A DNA stretch of 64,000 bases, from the NCBI GenBank assembly GCA_963682175.1, contig OY821775.1, positions 15,906,501-15,970,500 of the forward strand, read 5' to 3'. This document shows, piece after piece, positions 19,986 to 32,417 of the stretch. Below the pieces are notes generated by a model. It saw nothing but the letters and a program-made list of their open reading frames with translations, made no database searches and was not told the DNA's origin. The translations under genes and the position numbers were made by a program. Position 1 is the stretch's first letter; the number at the start of each line of letters is the position of its first letter. The stretch is from Triglochin maritima (taxonomy: Eukaryota; Streptophyta; Magnoliopsida; Alismatales; Juncaginaceae).

Positions 19986-20261
19986 GATTTGAAATGGTTG
20001 TGTGCCCCAGAATCCCAAGAAATCCAGCTTGAAGATATGGAACGAGGGATGGGCTGATTTCGCATTACGCTATACATGCTCTACTAGTTTTAGTTTTTTT
20101 TAGTGTATGTATCATAGGCTAATTAAGTTATTTATTAATTTTATTCTTGTTTCTTCTAATACTAATTAATGCTTTAATTGTTATTTGATTTTATCTACCA
20201 TACTCTAATTCTACTGCTATGCGGATGCCCAAAACTATACACTAGGAAAGGGTTGATAAGG
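19986..20261. other. Short intergenic stretch
   Basis: AT-rich sequence between the Harbinger dimer and the next inverted-repeat element. No frame or motif of note. Confidence 0.4.
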
Positions 20262-20965
20262 TGACGCAAATGTTTTGGTGCACTTTCGAAGTATCGATAT
20301 TGAAGTAATACTCTTGAGTTTTTTTGAATTTATTTTGGTATACTTATAATTTTTACAAATTGTCTTGGTGCACTTGGAATTGACATCATTGGACACCGTT
20401 AGCCATCGAAATACATCTTACAACCAAAACGAAAGTAAAAATCGATGGGAAATGGAAAAACGGTTGACATTGCAAATGACCTAAATTCAAACTACGGTGC
20501 CGAAAAAGAGGAGAAAAATGAGTTTAACCACCATCTGATTTCAATATTGACGATTGAGTTGTGCATCGTCACGGCCAATTTAGTGTTTTCGACAATTGTT
20601 AGAACCAATTTGATGTGGGTCAAGATTTCAACCCATAAACTGATTTCTTAGAATTTGAGTTTAGATTGGGAGGAAAAGAAATTTGAGATTTAGGTTTAGG
20701 TATATGTACCTTATTTGGCTTAAAAATCGAGGTCATAAACCTCCTAGAACTCCTTTTTGATCGTTTAAGGTCAAATATAATTAACTCAACCAACAAAACA
20801 ACATTACTTCACAACGACCTCGTAGACTAACGTCGAGTGAGACCTTTTCCCAAGTGCACCAAGACAAATTTTAATTTTACAAATATACGAAGATAAAATC
20901 CTAAAACTCAAGTGCATTACTCCCATGTCGTTACTTTAGAAGTATACCTAATTAGTTTGTTGCTT
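20262..20965. mobile_element. Long-TIR element, MULE- or MITE-like
   Basis: About 110 bp at the left (from ggtgcactttcgaagtatcg to gtcttggtgcactt, ending near 20372) is matched as diverged reverse complement at the right (about 20852-20955). Long TIRs suggest a Mutator-like non-autonomous element. No clear 9-bp TSD was found, so the ends are approximate. The interior has one 68-codon frame (20445-20651) that I do not recognise and would not call a gene. Confidence 0.55.
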
Positions 20966-21652
20966 CGTGAACTATTTATACTTTTAAGCAAGCTATTAAT
21001 TGAACATAAATTATAAATTGGTTACAAACTCACATAGGATGAAAACCACGTGATTAGTTACTGGGGTATTATTACGAGACGCAATTCGGCTAGATGCAGT
21101 TGTGCACCCTAAAGAACAGAGCAACCTTTTATGCTTTACACCTTGGAATAGTTACGCATGTTGTTCATCCTAAATGATTCAAATTACTTATTCGATGAGG
21201 ATAAGATGCCTATTGGTGGCATACAGATTTAAAACCCTATGTTTATAATAAGAATTAATCGTTACCACTGGACCTCGGTGTCGGGTCTGGAACCTAGGTC
21301 TAGTTACTACTTATAAAAATATACTTGAATAGTTGCCACATGTATAGAAAAAGATGGGAAATAACATTTTGAGGAATGTAGTTATGATTACAAATACAAA
21401 TGGAGTATAGATATGAGTGGTCTATTTTGTTGGTATTATGTGGTCTAATTTATTTTCTATTTATTATTTAAATACAAAACCCACCCAACTTATCAAAGAA
21501 CATGATGTTAGTGGGTATTTTCTGTTCGGATTCAACCACCTCAAATCTCACAGCAACCGAGCTTGGAATTTAGTCGAACACTTAGCGGGCACAAACAAAA
21601 AACTGAAGGATTTTGTGTCCTATATTTATATATAATTTTAAAATTTTATACA
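20966..21652. other. Intergenic AT-rich stretch
   Basis: No coding frame with recognisable features, no element ends. A 72-codon frame at 21417-21635 appears to be chance. Confidence 0.4.
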
Positions 21653-23506
21653 TGTATACATGATCGTTTTTCATATTTTCGACGATTTTATGTACAATAT
21701 TATGTATATTATTTTAATACAATGTAATCTACATATATTTTTAAATAAATTGATAGAGATCATACCCAAAGATTCTCTAAAATCAGGTTAAAGAGAAATG
21801 AGTTAGTCAATCGATCTTTGATTCAAGGTTAGAATATAGTTAATAACCTCTCTAAACTCCTGCAAATTTAATCTCCAAAAACATGAATAATTAATTACAG
21901 ATAATTTTCAGATAGAATGATGGAGAGAAATGAGAAGAGAGAAATTTTCATTAATTTTTTCAATGGAGAGATGATGGACCAATTTATAGATTTCCTCTGA
22001 CCCACATTATGTACAAACTACTTACACATGATCCCTTGTTAATCTCTCCACTAAACCACATCATGTGCAAACCACTTTGCACATGATCTCATGTTTATTT
22101 CTCCTATAAACTACATCATGTGCAAACCACTTTTACATGATCTCATGTTTATTTTGCCACATCATCATCCCATAACTACATTTGACCAATGTGGATTAAA
22201 TCCAGTCATTAATCAATAAAAAATCTCTTATTAATATATGCAAAAATGTGGGCAAACGGTATGACCATTTTTCACTATTTTTGACATTACCAAATTTTAG
22301 ATTAATATCCAAAAAAAATTGGACTTTGGGGTTTTAGCAAATTTATATGTTATAATGTTGCGGATCACATTATATCATATAATATATTATCATATATAAT
22401 GTCAAAATATTATACCCCATAATATATATACATCTCATACGAATTTATTTATTAATCTAATCATGTCATTTTCACGACATATTGATTTTATCATTTTACC
22501 ACATGTATATTATTTTATAATGCATGAAACTTAATACATCATACAAAATATAAAGTCACATATCTTGTTTCCCAGTTTTGTGGTGTGACTTATAGAAGGA
22601 TCTAAGTTATGTTGACAATAACATTAAATATTTAATATTATAAACTATAAGCGGTATCTAGCTATACATTATAGTTACTTAAATAACAAAGATCTAATCA
22701 AAGATCCATGCATGCTCAAAGACATAAATCTGGTATTTTAAAAATGTATCAAACAAATGTAGTTCACTCGAACTAAACACGATCTATTTAGTGATATAAG
22801 GAATATCACTTGTGTCTATCTCTTGCCTCATGATATTAAGAATATTATACAAAGTAGAAGTGTGTCACATTTGTATTCTATATTCATTTCTTGATCTCTT
22901 AAGCTAATTCTAAATATGCGACTATACATAAGTCACATTGTGCACATTATAATTTTGATTTATCAAGGGTCCACTAATATCAATGATTTTCTTTTGATGA
23001 ACTATCTTTTCCAAAACAAGTTATGCTTAACCAACTATTGTCTTTATCACTATGCTCATTGATAGTTTTTGACAATAATCAAGTCAAACACTTCTTATGT
23101 GAAAAGATATAAATTTCATATCTTAGGATTCAAGACACAATGAAATATTAATGACACTAAACAAAATTCCATAATGTTTCATTTGTCAGGTCTATTCAAT
23201 ACATAAAAGTAATCATTTTTCATCTTTTCTATACTCGTGTCGTTAAATATTTGTAGAACTACAATACTCTGTAGCCAACACGACAATCGTTTCTCGGTAA
23301 TTAATGTTTCATATCAATTACCATGATTGTGAATTACTTTTGATTTATGTAAACTATTATCTTTTAAAACTCTACAGTTAAGGACCAAGAGTCTCTTCCT
23401 TAACATTTCTAAAGGACGAATACCTTAATCAAGGAACAAAATGTTTGCATATTCAATTCATAATAATTATCATATAAAAGAATATGTTTAGAACACATTC
23501 CCTTCA
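21653..23506 (-). mobile_element. Degenerate solo LTR of the copia family
   Basis: On the minus strand it starts tgaagggaatgtgttctaaa (right end 23506) and follows, with many substitutions, the LTRs of the two full copia copies at 32772 and 50762, including ggtgtgacttatagaaggatc and the U3 portion around 22580-23460. No primer-binding site, polypurine tract or internal region is attached. I could not find a TSD. It is the oldest-looking member of this LTR family in the window. Confidence 0.75.
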
Positions 23507-24186
23507 AAAATAACCTCCAAGTTATGTACCCACAAAACTCAAACCACCAACCAAGGACAATCAATCAACAAGAAATACATAAGGAAGAACAACAGACCAC
23601 AACAGCAAGATGTATGAGAATCGACAACTTGCTTACCTCCTCGGGGGATCTCTTTCGGGTTCCTTTCACTAAACCGCCTCAAAATTGGAAACCAAATCAC
23701 GGTTACAAGGATGGAGAGTAATAAGTCTTCCAAAAAAATCCCTCTCCTAAGACCATGTTTAACCATGCCCGGGCTACCCCGGGCGCCCTGCTCCCTCTCT
23801 TCGCCACGTCAGCTTCTCTCTCCGCCACGTCAGCTCACCCAATCAACCCAAAAAAATCTTTACCCATACCCGGGCTACCCCCACCCACCCTACACTCTCT
23901 TTCCTCCACATCATTTATTAATTAAACAATTTTAATTCTTACACCACATTTTAACAATTTACATTTTACATAATATTAATTGAAATTACTACTTCTAATT
24001 ACTTTAACTCGAAAATATTTAACTCAAACTATTAAATCACGAAATTATTATTAAATATTACGAAACCACATTACATATTACATAAACTTAAATTCGAAAT
24101 ATTACATTCAAAGTTAACAAACAACAATACATATTACATAAACTGGACTTCGAAATAGAACATTACAAATTACGTTAAACCCATGT

Positions 24187-25493
24187 TCAAACCGTTCCTC
24201 GTCCGTAGCGTTGCCATATATGCTCGATTAAATCGCCTTTCAGATCCAAATGTTGATTCCTGTCACGCACCCGATCTTGATTGGCAAAAAATTCGTGAAT
24301 ATCTACTATACGATCGGTCGAATATCGTGTTTCCTCAGCAGAAGTTCCAGCTTGATCTTCCATAAATCCGCGAATATCTCCAAAATTGGCGTAGGAGTCG
24401 TGTTCGTCCTCCACAATCATGTTAAGCATGATGATGCAAGCTGACATTATTTTTGATAGTACGTCCTTACTCCAGGCGAGAGCAGGATTTTTGATGATCG
24501 CCCACCTAGCTTTCAACATTCTGAAAGCGCGTTCTACATCTTTACGTGTCGCCTCCTGCACTTCAGCAAACAACCTATGCTTCAGGGTTTGAGGGTGAAG
24601 GATGGATTGAATGAAGGCGGCCCACTGTGGATAAATATCATCAGTAAGATAATATCCCATATCATATTGAACACCATTTATCTCATAATTTACAGAGGGA
24701 GCTCGGCCTTCCAGTATGTCGTCGAAAACCGAAGATTGTTGCAGGACATTCAAGTCATTGGCCGAACCAGGAATTCCGAAGAAGGAATGTCAGATCCATA
24801 AGTCGTACGATGCCACCGCTTCAAGGATCAGAGTTGCTCTCCCAGAACGCCCTTGATGTTGTCCCTTCCAAGCAGCCGGACAGTTTTTCCAAACCCAGTG
24901 CATACAATCGATGCTCCCCATCATACCTGGGAACCCACATTGCTCACCAACGTGGAGTAGTCGTGCCAAGTCATTTGCAGTTGATCGGCGTAAATACTCA
25001 GGGCCGAAGATGTTAATAACACCTTCGCAAAATTTGAGGAGGGCATTTCTAGATGTAGATGCACTTAGTCGTAAGTACTCATCGATCTCATCAGCTGTCA
25101 CGCCATATGCTAGCATTCGTATTGCTGTCGTTGTTTTTTGTAATCCAGAAATGCTCATCTACCAGTTGCATTCGGGGTTCGTTGGAGGAAGACATCAGAT
25201 GCTTCAACGACATTGTGAATGCGCAGAAAGACATGCTTTCGCATCCGAAATCTTCTCCTGAAAAGAGAATCAGAATAGACAGGGTTGTCAGAAAAATAGT
25301 CGTCCCTAAGGCGTCTGTAACCAAGTTCACGATCTCTATCTGGGTTCGTCGTTCTCCTTCGACGAAGCCTAGGACGTGTACTTCGTTCATACACAACCCG
25401 AGCGGCCAAATCAATAGCACGGTCCATCACATCGAATGTCTCACTGTAATTGTCAGCGTCGGATTGAGCGGAGATTGAACTACTATTCGACAT
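24187..25493 (-). pseudogene. Harbinger transposase with two breaks
   Basis: Relic of the DDE_Tnp_4/HARBI1-type transposase, about 435 codons. Order: Ser-rich N-terminus (MSNSSSISAQSD), basic RPRLRRRRTTNPDRDRELGY, FRRRFRMRKHVFLRI, then a 1-base loss near 25158 that shifts frame after NATGR, GMMGSIDCMHWVWKN (first Asp), a TGA after YDLWI, FFGIPGSANDLNVL (second Asp), and an intact C-terminal half with MIVEDEHD (third acidic position) and WQRYGRG. Apart from the two lesions the frame is long, so the element decayed relatively recently. Confidence 0.88.
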
Positions 25494-25603
25494 TGAGATG
25501 AGAAGCTAATAGGAGTGAAGAATTTAAGAAGATGTGATGAGTTAAATGAGATAGGTAGATGTATTTATAGTTGAGAGTAGATAGAGGTTTCTGTTGCACT
25601 GTA

Positions 25604-25712
25604 CACGCGTGAATGCACAGTACCCGCGTGAATTCACAGTGCAAGCGTGACTACATAATGCACGCATGATTGAATAGTTGAAGCGTGATGACACAATGCA
25701 CGCGTGATAAAA
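25604..25712. repeat. Six-copy 19-bp tandem motif upstream of transposase
   Basis: The word gcgtga (one copy gcatga) occurs at 25607, 25626, 25645, 25664, 25683 and 25702, exactly 19 bp apart each time, embedded in a degenerate unit like tgcacgcgtgatnacaca. It lies about 110 bp outside the transposase start, on the promoter side. Confidence 0.8.
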
Positions 25713-26177
25713 CAGTGATCCCACAATAATAAAAGATCATCACCCCACATTACTAAAAAAAATACCCAATACATTATCAATTAACCTTAACCATATGTTT
25801 AGACCATAGGTTAACCATCTTAGATCATACTATTAAACTACCTCGACAGGTCGTTCGGGGGTCTCGCTCCCCGGTGAGCGAGCAGCATTCCACCTCGCCG
25901 GTATTTTGGATCTTGAAATTGTTTGATCTGAAATTTTTTGAATATTCATCACTTGTAAAAAAACTCATCGTAATCCAACCCGTTACCACAATAATAAAAA
26001 TTTATTACCCCACATTACTAAAAAATACCCAATACATTATCAATTAACTCTAATAACAAAACATCCACTAAAATATATAAAAAATAAAATAAAAATCCGA
26101 CGAACGGGGGGGCAACACGTGCTCCGGCACCCGATTGGCCGCCCGGGCGGGCGCCCTCCCCGTTAACGGTGCTCTAA

Positions 26178-27483
26178 TGGTGGCAAAAATTCTAACAAGG
26201 TTGTGTTCACTCCACTAAACAACAAAGAGTTATGAACCCTTTATATATTAACATCAAAATAACGGTAAAATTATCCAAAATAAGCATAAAGTAGTCAAGA
26301 GACCCGCCCAAAAACCGTTGACCACATACCACGAACGATCAAACGAAATATATCGCAGTAGACTCTAATTTCAGGGTTTTAGAATCGATTGACTAGATAA
26401 ACAAGACGGTCGATCGATGATCATAGAAAATACTTTGATCTGGACATCTCCAAATGGTGTATCAAAATCTTCTGGCAAACAACAAATTGTCATCTTCTGA
26501 CTTCAAGGCTTGATTCTCAATCCGTTTTCTCCGTTTATTCTTTGCTACTACTTCGTCGACGCGACTTTTCATCTAACATGACTTTTTTTGCTCCACCTCG
26601 GAGCTCCTCTCACGCTAGCCCCGGGAGCGCATCTCACATCTAATGTTGGAGGACATTGAGAAATATTTACCGAATTCTCGCTTGTATCACTCTTCTTTAG
26701 CACTATCCGGTCTTCCTCGACCCAATCTCGGAACTGGTGGTACCTTACTTTAATGCGTTGCTTTTTCACATGCTACATTACTTTTTTTGTTACAACAAAT
26801 CAGCAATGCACATTGCTGCTAGTCCAGTCTACCACGAAAGGACTAAACATATCAAAATCGACTATCATCTCATTTGAGAGATCACTAAAGGTATTATTCA
26901 AACTTGTTTTGTGTGCATGAAATATCAGATTTGAGACTTATTCACAAAAGCCTGGTCATCAGCTCAATTTTAGGAGTGCATAGTATGTACTCATAGAATC
27001 ATGTATAGGTATTATCCAACTTGAGGGGACTGTAGGAAATTATTAGTTTGCTTCATGTATGTACTCATAGAATCATGTATAGGTATTATCCCACGTTTGG
27101 CCCAACAGAGAAAATCCTGATCCATCTAACAATATAAAGATGCGCCCTCTTCATGTTTTAACTTAACCAAATTTTCCTTTAATAAAAACTAACAAAACCC
27201 AACAATTCTTCCAAATCACATACACTTCTTTCTCCTCCTTCAATCTGGCGATTCGACCATCCCATCTCCATCCAAGATTCGGATCACTCCACTCCTCCGC
27301 AAAGGAAGATTCGTACATCATGTGAGGGTCATAACATAAGTACAAGCAAAATATTTGTTTATGTGCGATGCCTTATCAGATGTCATTTGATGAGTTGACC
27401 ACGTAATTAAGCTTTTAATTTTGCTTACACAGGTAATAGAGAAAGGGTTATCCATGTTCACTCTAATGACTCAAACCATCTGG
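26178..27483. other. Intergenic region with a 34-bp direct repeat
   Basis: No gene is convincing. The minus-strand frame 26569-26769 continues after a stop into a basic, coiled-coil-like stretch (KNKRRKRIENQ) but matches nothing I know. A 34-bp word starting tatgtactcatagaatcatg occurs at 26984-27017 and 27058-27091. Confidence 0.4.
26984..27091. repeat. 34-bp direct repeat pair
   Basis: Two apparently identical copies of tatgtactcatagaatcatg plus 14 further bases, start to start 74 bp. Could be a local slippage duplication or the footprint of an excised element. Confidence 0.7.
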
Positions 27484-30285
27484 GTGCATTACAACAAATC
27501 CGTCGGCAATAGTATTCCAAGTGATAGAGAATGGGTATTGCCGTTGGAATTTTCGTTGGAAATAATACGTTGACATTACAGGCATCGGGAAGAGTATTGC
27601 CCGTCAGCAATGGTTATTTTTTGTGCCATTTTTTGGCAAATTTTTGGAGCCAGAAATTCCTCACTATTGTCGACCAAAATTTCATCCGCAGTACTGTATT
27701 TTTAAAATAAAAAAATCTATAAAAAAATCTTCACCAAAACAAATAAAATTTGAAATTAAAATGCATCCGACACTAGAAATAACATTCAATATCCAACCTA
27801 ACATGAAATACAAACCAACATCATTAAAAAAATCAACATTCATCTAACATAGTAATATAAATATTATAATTGAATTAAAGATCTAGTGAGTCAATGACTC
27901 ATCTTATTGAAGCACCCCTTACAATCTCACGGTTATATCTAATTTACGGTTAATCTCCACCATTAGATCATTTTATTAGCATAGTTACTCATAACATTAA
28001 TTTACCTTATAATTTAAGATGAATGGTAAATATGATGAGAGTTTAAAATAGAAAAATTCAACCCCAAACTCACCAGAGAATTTATGTATTATAATAATAA
28101 TACATATATGACATCTTAACCTACAAACAAAAAAAATGTCCAAACTAGCACTTCCCAAACCAGGAACACATCCACTATGTTGTCCATCTTGCAAATTCAA
28201 CGACAAAAATTAATATCAAAATTTGACAAACTGGTAAGATCTTAAAAAAAATCTATTTTAAATGCATACTAATTGAATAGAAACACAAAATGACCACCAA
28301 ATGCATAACATCACAAAAAAATCCAACATTCATATTGATATTCATTTAAACATCATACTTATTAAAAAGGAATCGAAAATAATATCAACTATCTACATCT
28401 AAGTTTTCACATTCAACTAGCGACATCAAAACATACATTTTTTATATGATTGCTACATTAGAGCAATCAAATCAAACTAACACAAGTATATCCAACCAAT
28501 GAAATACTTGAAGGACAAATTATACCATAATTTGGTTTCAACTCTAATGTCTTTCTGAAACTTTAAATGACAGCATCCGTATCATTACGAGATATAAGTG
28601 CCTACAAGTTCAATATAGCAAGAATTAAAATTAGAAACAAAAAAGGTTGCAAGTAAGATAAACGACATTAGCAGTCCATCAAGTATAATTCAACAAAATA
28701 GATTAAGGATCTTGAAACAAAAGCTGCAAAATTCAGATCCTTACTCAAAAAATACAAAACAATAGAAGAAGAAATGATTAAATACCATGGTACTTAATAA
28801 CTTCCAAAATAATATCTGATTTATGCAATTCTCACCTAAGTACGCAAAACCCAAAAGCCACTAATATATCTCCTCTGTTACAGATTAGAAAAGAGACTAA
28901 AAGGAAAAAAAAGGAAAACAAAAGTTGCAAGAGTATAAATCAAGTCCAATAAATCTCCTCAAAAATGTGCACTACAACTATTCTTACAAATAACTGAATG
29001 ACTGCTGTACAGAAAGGTTGCAAAGCAAAATCAAACATTAACTTCAGGCTTCAATAACCATGTGTTATATTGGAGGTCATCTGCGATGAATAGAACGACA
29101 AACACCTAAATGGATGTCTCACTAGAGAACTAAGAACACTGAAATGAAACATTGTCTCACACAACATAACTTTCTGTACAGCAACAATGGTAGTATCAAT
29201 TGGTGCCTTGGGTAGAGGTGCTTCAATTACCTGAAGACCGAAAATAACATTGTAGTAAATAACTCATTATAAATATAGTACATGAGCAAAATCAATATAT
29301 GTTTGCAGACAATGGAACTAAAGAATGATTTTTAAGACAAAACCCAAGCAACAAAACGACAGGACAACTATCAAAAATCATTAACACTGCTCGACGTCGG
29401 ACTACACCCCCTTTTCCACGACATGTTCGCTCCCACATGCAGAAAACATTAACCTTTGCATTGCATTGCATTACATCCCAATCAAAAATCATTATGGGTA
29501 GTGAGTGAGTGATCATCAGTAGAACTCAGAAGCTGCTGCATGCAAGTTTTGTAGAAGAAAGCAGAAGAGAGGAGTCTAGTCTTGTTTCCTAAGCAAAAAA
29601 GCCCACCGAAAAAACAAAGGATTGTTCTCCTCTTCCTCCACTCCTCCACTCCCCTGCTACCATGGGCATTGATCCCCCTCGCGCCCTTCCCACTTCCACA
29701 TCCCCATTTAACCAACCAAATCAAACCATTCCATTCACATCAGGGAACCCACGTAGAAATTTGAAATCATGAACAATTTCTAGAATTTTTCGCAGGCAAT
29801 GGAACTAAAGAACGATTTTTAAGACAACCCACACAAACATTTGAAATCATGAACAATTTCTAGAAACCTTCTCATAAAAGCACCACTAAGCAACAACATG
29901 CCAAGCAAAATATCTACATGTGCCCCAAAATTCTTGAAACTACCACAACAATTTAAGATGTTAGTTTTCAAATATAATTACAATGAGGAAGGAAACTTGC
30001 AGATTAAGAAGAAAAGTTATCCCTTTTGATAATCATAAAGAGATACAATATCACATGACATCTATTCTCCCAAATCCTAGAAGGAATGAACATAGTTTTA
30101 GATTCGAAGACCAGAAACAAATGGATTTTACTTACTCTACACATGAATTAAAGCCAATATATATGTCATCTTAATATAAAAAATTACATATTTTTGTCTT
30201 ATTGCAAAGGAACAAATAAATGGAACATCGAAGAACATTTCATATGTGTAATGCAAATGCACAAAAATAATGTAAAGGCACTTAC

Positions 30286-30379
30286 GGATCAAGAAGACTT
30301 AAACTATGTCCACTCCAACCCCTTGTTGGACTGGCCGCCACCATTGCAACAAGTATTGCCACAGCTAGAACACAAAATC
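30286..30379 (-). pseudogene. Captured exon resembling oligosaccharyltransferase STT3
   Basis: On the minus strand a 94-nt block has an acceptor ahead (tgtttcag) and a donor after it (gtaagt). It encodes a hydrophobic run ([13 protein letters not shown]) followed by [11 protein letters not shown]. This resembles the end of a membrane segment and the W-[ST]-G-x-x-x-SLLDP stretch of the catalytic STT3 subunit of the ER oligosaccharyltransferase, which N-glycosylates proteins. Codon phase is 2/2, as for an internal exon. I found no neighbouring STT3 exons, so this is a fragment. The similarity is from memory of the family and needs a search. Confidence 0.5.
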
Positions 30380-30762
30380 CTGAAACATGAACAATTAAGT
30401 ATTCTGCAGCAATACCATCTACAACAATCAAATGTTCCAAAACTAACGTAGAACCAGAAAGAGGGAAACCAAGTAACCACTACCCTGACAAGGCCCCAAT
30501 ATTTAATATATAGAGTAATTAAAAAAAATTATCAGCACTAATGGATGAGTACATGCATCCAGGAAAAGGAAAGGAAGTACTAAAGACATAATCAAGAAAT
30601 TTGGATAGTAAAACAACAGGACCAGACGTATATGATCCTGATTTGGTCAAACCAAAATAATTTGTTTTGAAAAAAAGAGAACATCATGTCATGACAAAAG
30701 ATGAAAAATAAAAAATTATGTTTCGGGCGGCCAGGTCGAGGGAGAGAGGTTGCAGGACGTAG

Positions 30763-30783
30763 GTTAGGGTTAGGGTTAGGATT
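30763..30783. repeat. Short telomere-like TTAGGG run
   Basis: gttagggttagggttagg, three units, inside the CACTA element. Plant telomeres use TTTAGGG, so this is probably a telo-box-like promoter or intron motif, not a telomere remnant. Confidence 0.4.
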
Positions 30784-30934
30784 TGGGGAATTAGGGATGG
30801 GATTTGGGATTTTCCTCCCCCCAATGTTTGATACAACTTCCCTCTCCACGCTTGCAAACCCAAATCAAAACAAACCAATCAAACACCTAAACGAACACCA
30901 AAGACCAAAATCAACGAAATCTCGAACCCTTACC

Positions 30935-31185
30935 TGCTCCTCTCCGTAGGCGTGGTTTTCCGTTCCCGACGACAGCGTAGTCGAGGCTCTTGGGGGTCAG
31001 GGTCGGTGCTCCCGCGGGCGAAGTCATCATCGTCGTCGGAGGTGGAGAGGCGGGTCGTCTCGATACTTTTCTAGAGGTGGTTCGACAACATGCCGGAATC
31101 CAAGCGGGAGGGCCGTCGGAAGGGGAGATCTGCGGGGAAGTGGAGGACCGGAGGAGTGTTGAAGTAGATTTTTCGATTTTGCCCT
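30935..31185 (-). pseudogene. GC-rich exon-like block, possibly captured
   Basis: The stretch is far richer in G+C than the AT-rich surroundings. On the minus strand it runs into gagcaggtaagg, a plausible donor. Frames have no recognisable domain. It may be a captured first exon or a 5' untranslated region of a host gene, with intron-like T-rich sequence following. Confidence in any gene identity is low. Confidence 0.3.
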
Positions 31186-31329
31186 AAACTATGTGACCGC
31201 AAAATAATGATTTAGCGACGGACCGACGGATTTCTTGACCATGCTGATGGATTTGCCGTCAATAAAAGACCTGATGGAATGAAATTTCGTCGGGAATCAG
31301 TGGGCAAAAGCATTTTTGTAGTAGCGGTG

Positions 31330-31745
31330 CTTCAAAGAAGGATAAAATTAGGAACTGACTATTAAACCGTCAGCATACTTGAAAGCGGTAATAAATAATA
31401 AAAAATAGAATTTGTAATAGACCTAGTTCTCTAGGAGATGAGTTGTTTAAAAAAGAATGAAATAACAAGAAAAGCTCTGGCAAGTTATTCAACAATACAT
31501 GCACCAATTAAATTCTAATATGGGGGCGAGAAAAGGTTGAGATTTGATAGTCAATAATCATCCATCATGGTAGAAAGTCATAGTCGTGAAATACGAAAAC
31601 ACGTGAAATATCCCGTACGTACTCATACAAGCTTCACAGACTAAATGAGAATGAAAGCCTAATGTTTGAACGCATGGTTAGTCGTTATCATGAGATGAAA
31701 CTCGTAAACTATTTCAAAAACCAACTACTTTGATGTAATTTTTCC
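31330..31745. other. Intergenic stretch
   Basis: No frame, repeat or element end recognised between the CACTA element and the next MITE. Confidence 0.4.
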
Positions 31746-31748
31746 TAA

Positions 31749-32417
31749 TGGTATGTTTGGATAACAACTTAGAAAAGAAATAGAGAGAAAAGAAGAAAAA
31801 AAACACATTTTTTTTTCTCTTCTCTTGTTTGGATACTCATTATAACAAATAAGTTTCTCTCGTTTGGTTAACATCTTACCAGAGAAAAGAAAAGAAACAT
31901 TTTAAAGGACCAAAATATCCTTTATTTTGTATTATACAATATATATATACATATATATATGTATATATATGTTAACCAAAAATAGGAATACCACAAATTC
32001 AAATTCTTAAAATCCGTAATCAATTTTTAATTTGGATATGGATCTCAACTGATAAATAGGAATATATCATATTTAAATTCTCAAAATTCGTAATAAATTA
32101 AAAAAACACAAATTCTCTTCCAACTCAAAATATTTAGAGGAATGGGTATTTAGAGGTAGCAAATTAGGATTTTTGGGTAGATTTTTTAGTCACAGTATTT
32201 TGGTCACTAAAATATTATTTATTCACTTTCTCTCCGTTTCTTTCCATTTCTCTCCAAAATTGGAGAGAAAGTTGAATTAGAATTTTACATTATAACATTT
32301 CTCTCCATTTTTTTTCTTTTTTTTTCTTTTCTCTCCTTAAGTTGTTATCCAAACGAAGGAAAAACCAACTTTCTTTTCTTTTCTTTTCTTTCCTGAAGTT
32401 GTTAACCAAACATACCC
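31749..32417. mobile_element. MITE with GGTATGTTTGG termini
   Basis: Left end tggtatgtttggataacaac and right end (reverse complement) gggtatgtttggttaacaac form TIRs of about 22 bp, flanked by taa on both sides (31746-31748, 32418-32420). A TAA duplication fits Tourist/Harbinger-type MITEs. A second, internal tttggttaacatcttacc near 31864 suggests a nested or rearranged copy. Contains an AT dinucleotide palindrome at about 31931-31970. Confidence 0.65.

Larger units (their letters stand above)
23751..26174 (-). mobile_element. PIF/Harbinger element with broken transposase
   Basis: The 2424-bp element has ends gaccatgtttaaccatgccc and (reverse complement) gagcaccgttaacggggagg, flanked by TSD taa (23748-23750, 26175-26177). 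GC-rich subterminal sequence (cccgggc, gcgccc words) at both ends resembles that of the Harbinger dimer at 14161. It contains only a transposase pseudogene on the minus strand; no ORF1 is visible. TIRs are imperfect. Confidence 0.8.
27487..31326. mobile_element. Non-autonomous CACTA element carrying host-like exon
   Basis: Ends cattacaacaaatccgtcggc and (reverse complement) cgctactacaaaaatgc are diverged CACTACAA-type termini with cgtcgg-rich subterminal repeats. A 3-bp TSD gtg (27484-27486, 31327-31329) flanks the 3840-bp unit. No transposase is visible. The interior contains an exon-like block similar to STT3 (30286-30379, minus strand) and a GC-rich minus-strand block near 30940-31180 with possible exon character. 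This is the pattern of a gene-capturing (Pack-) CACTA element. Much of 27700-29300 is featureless AT-rich sequence. Confidence 0.75.

Noticed and set aside
26569..26769. Possible homeodomain or leucine-zipper protein
   Set aside because: The basic segment is short, interrupted by a stop, and matches no family pattern I can confirm.
30763..30783. Interstitial telomere
   Set aside because: Only three TTAGGG units, and plant telomeres use TTTAGGG.
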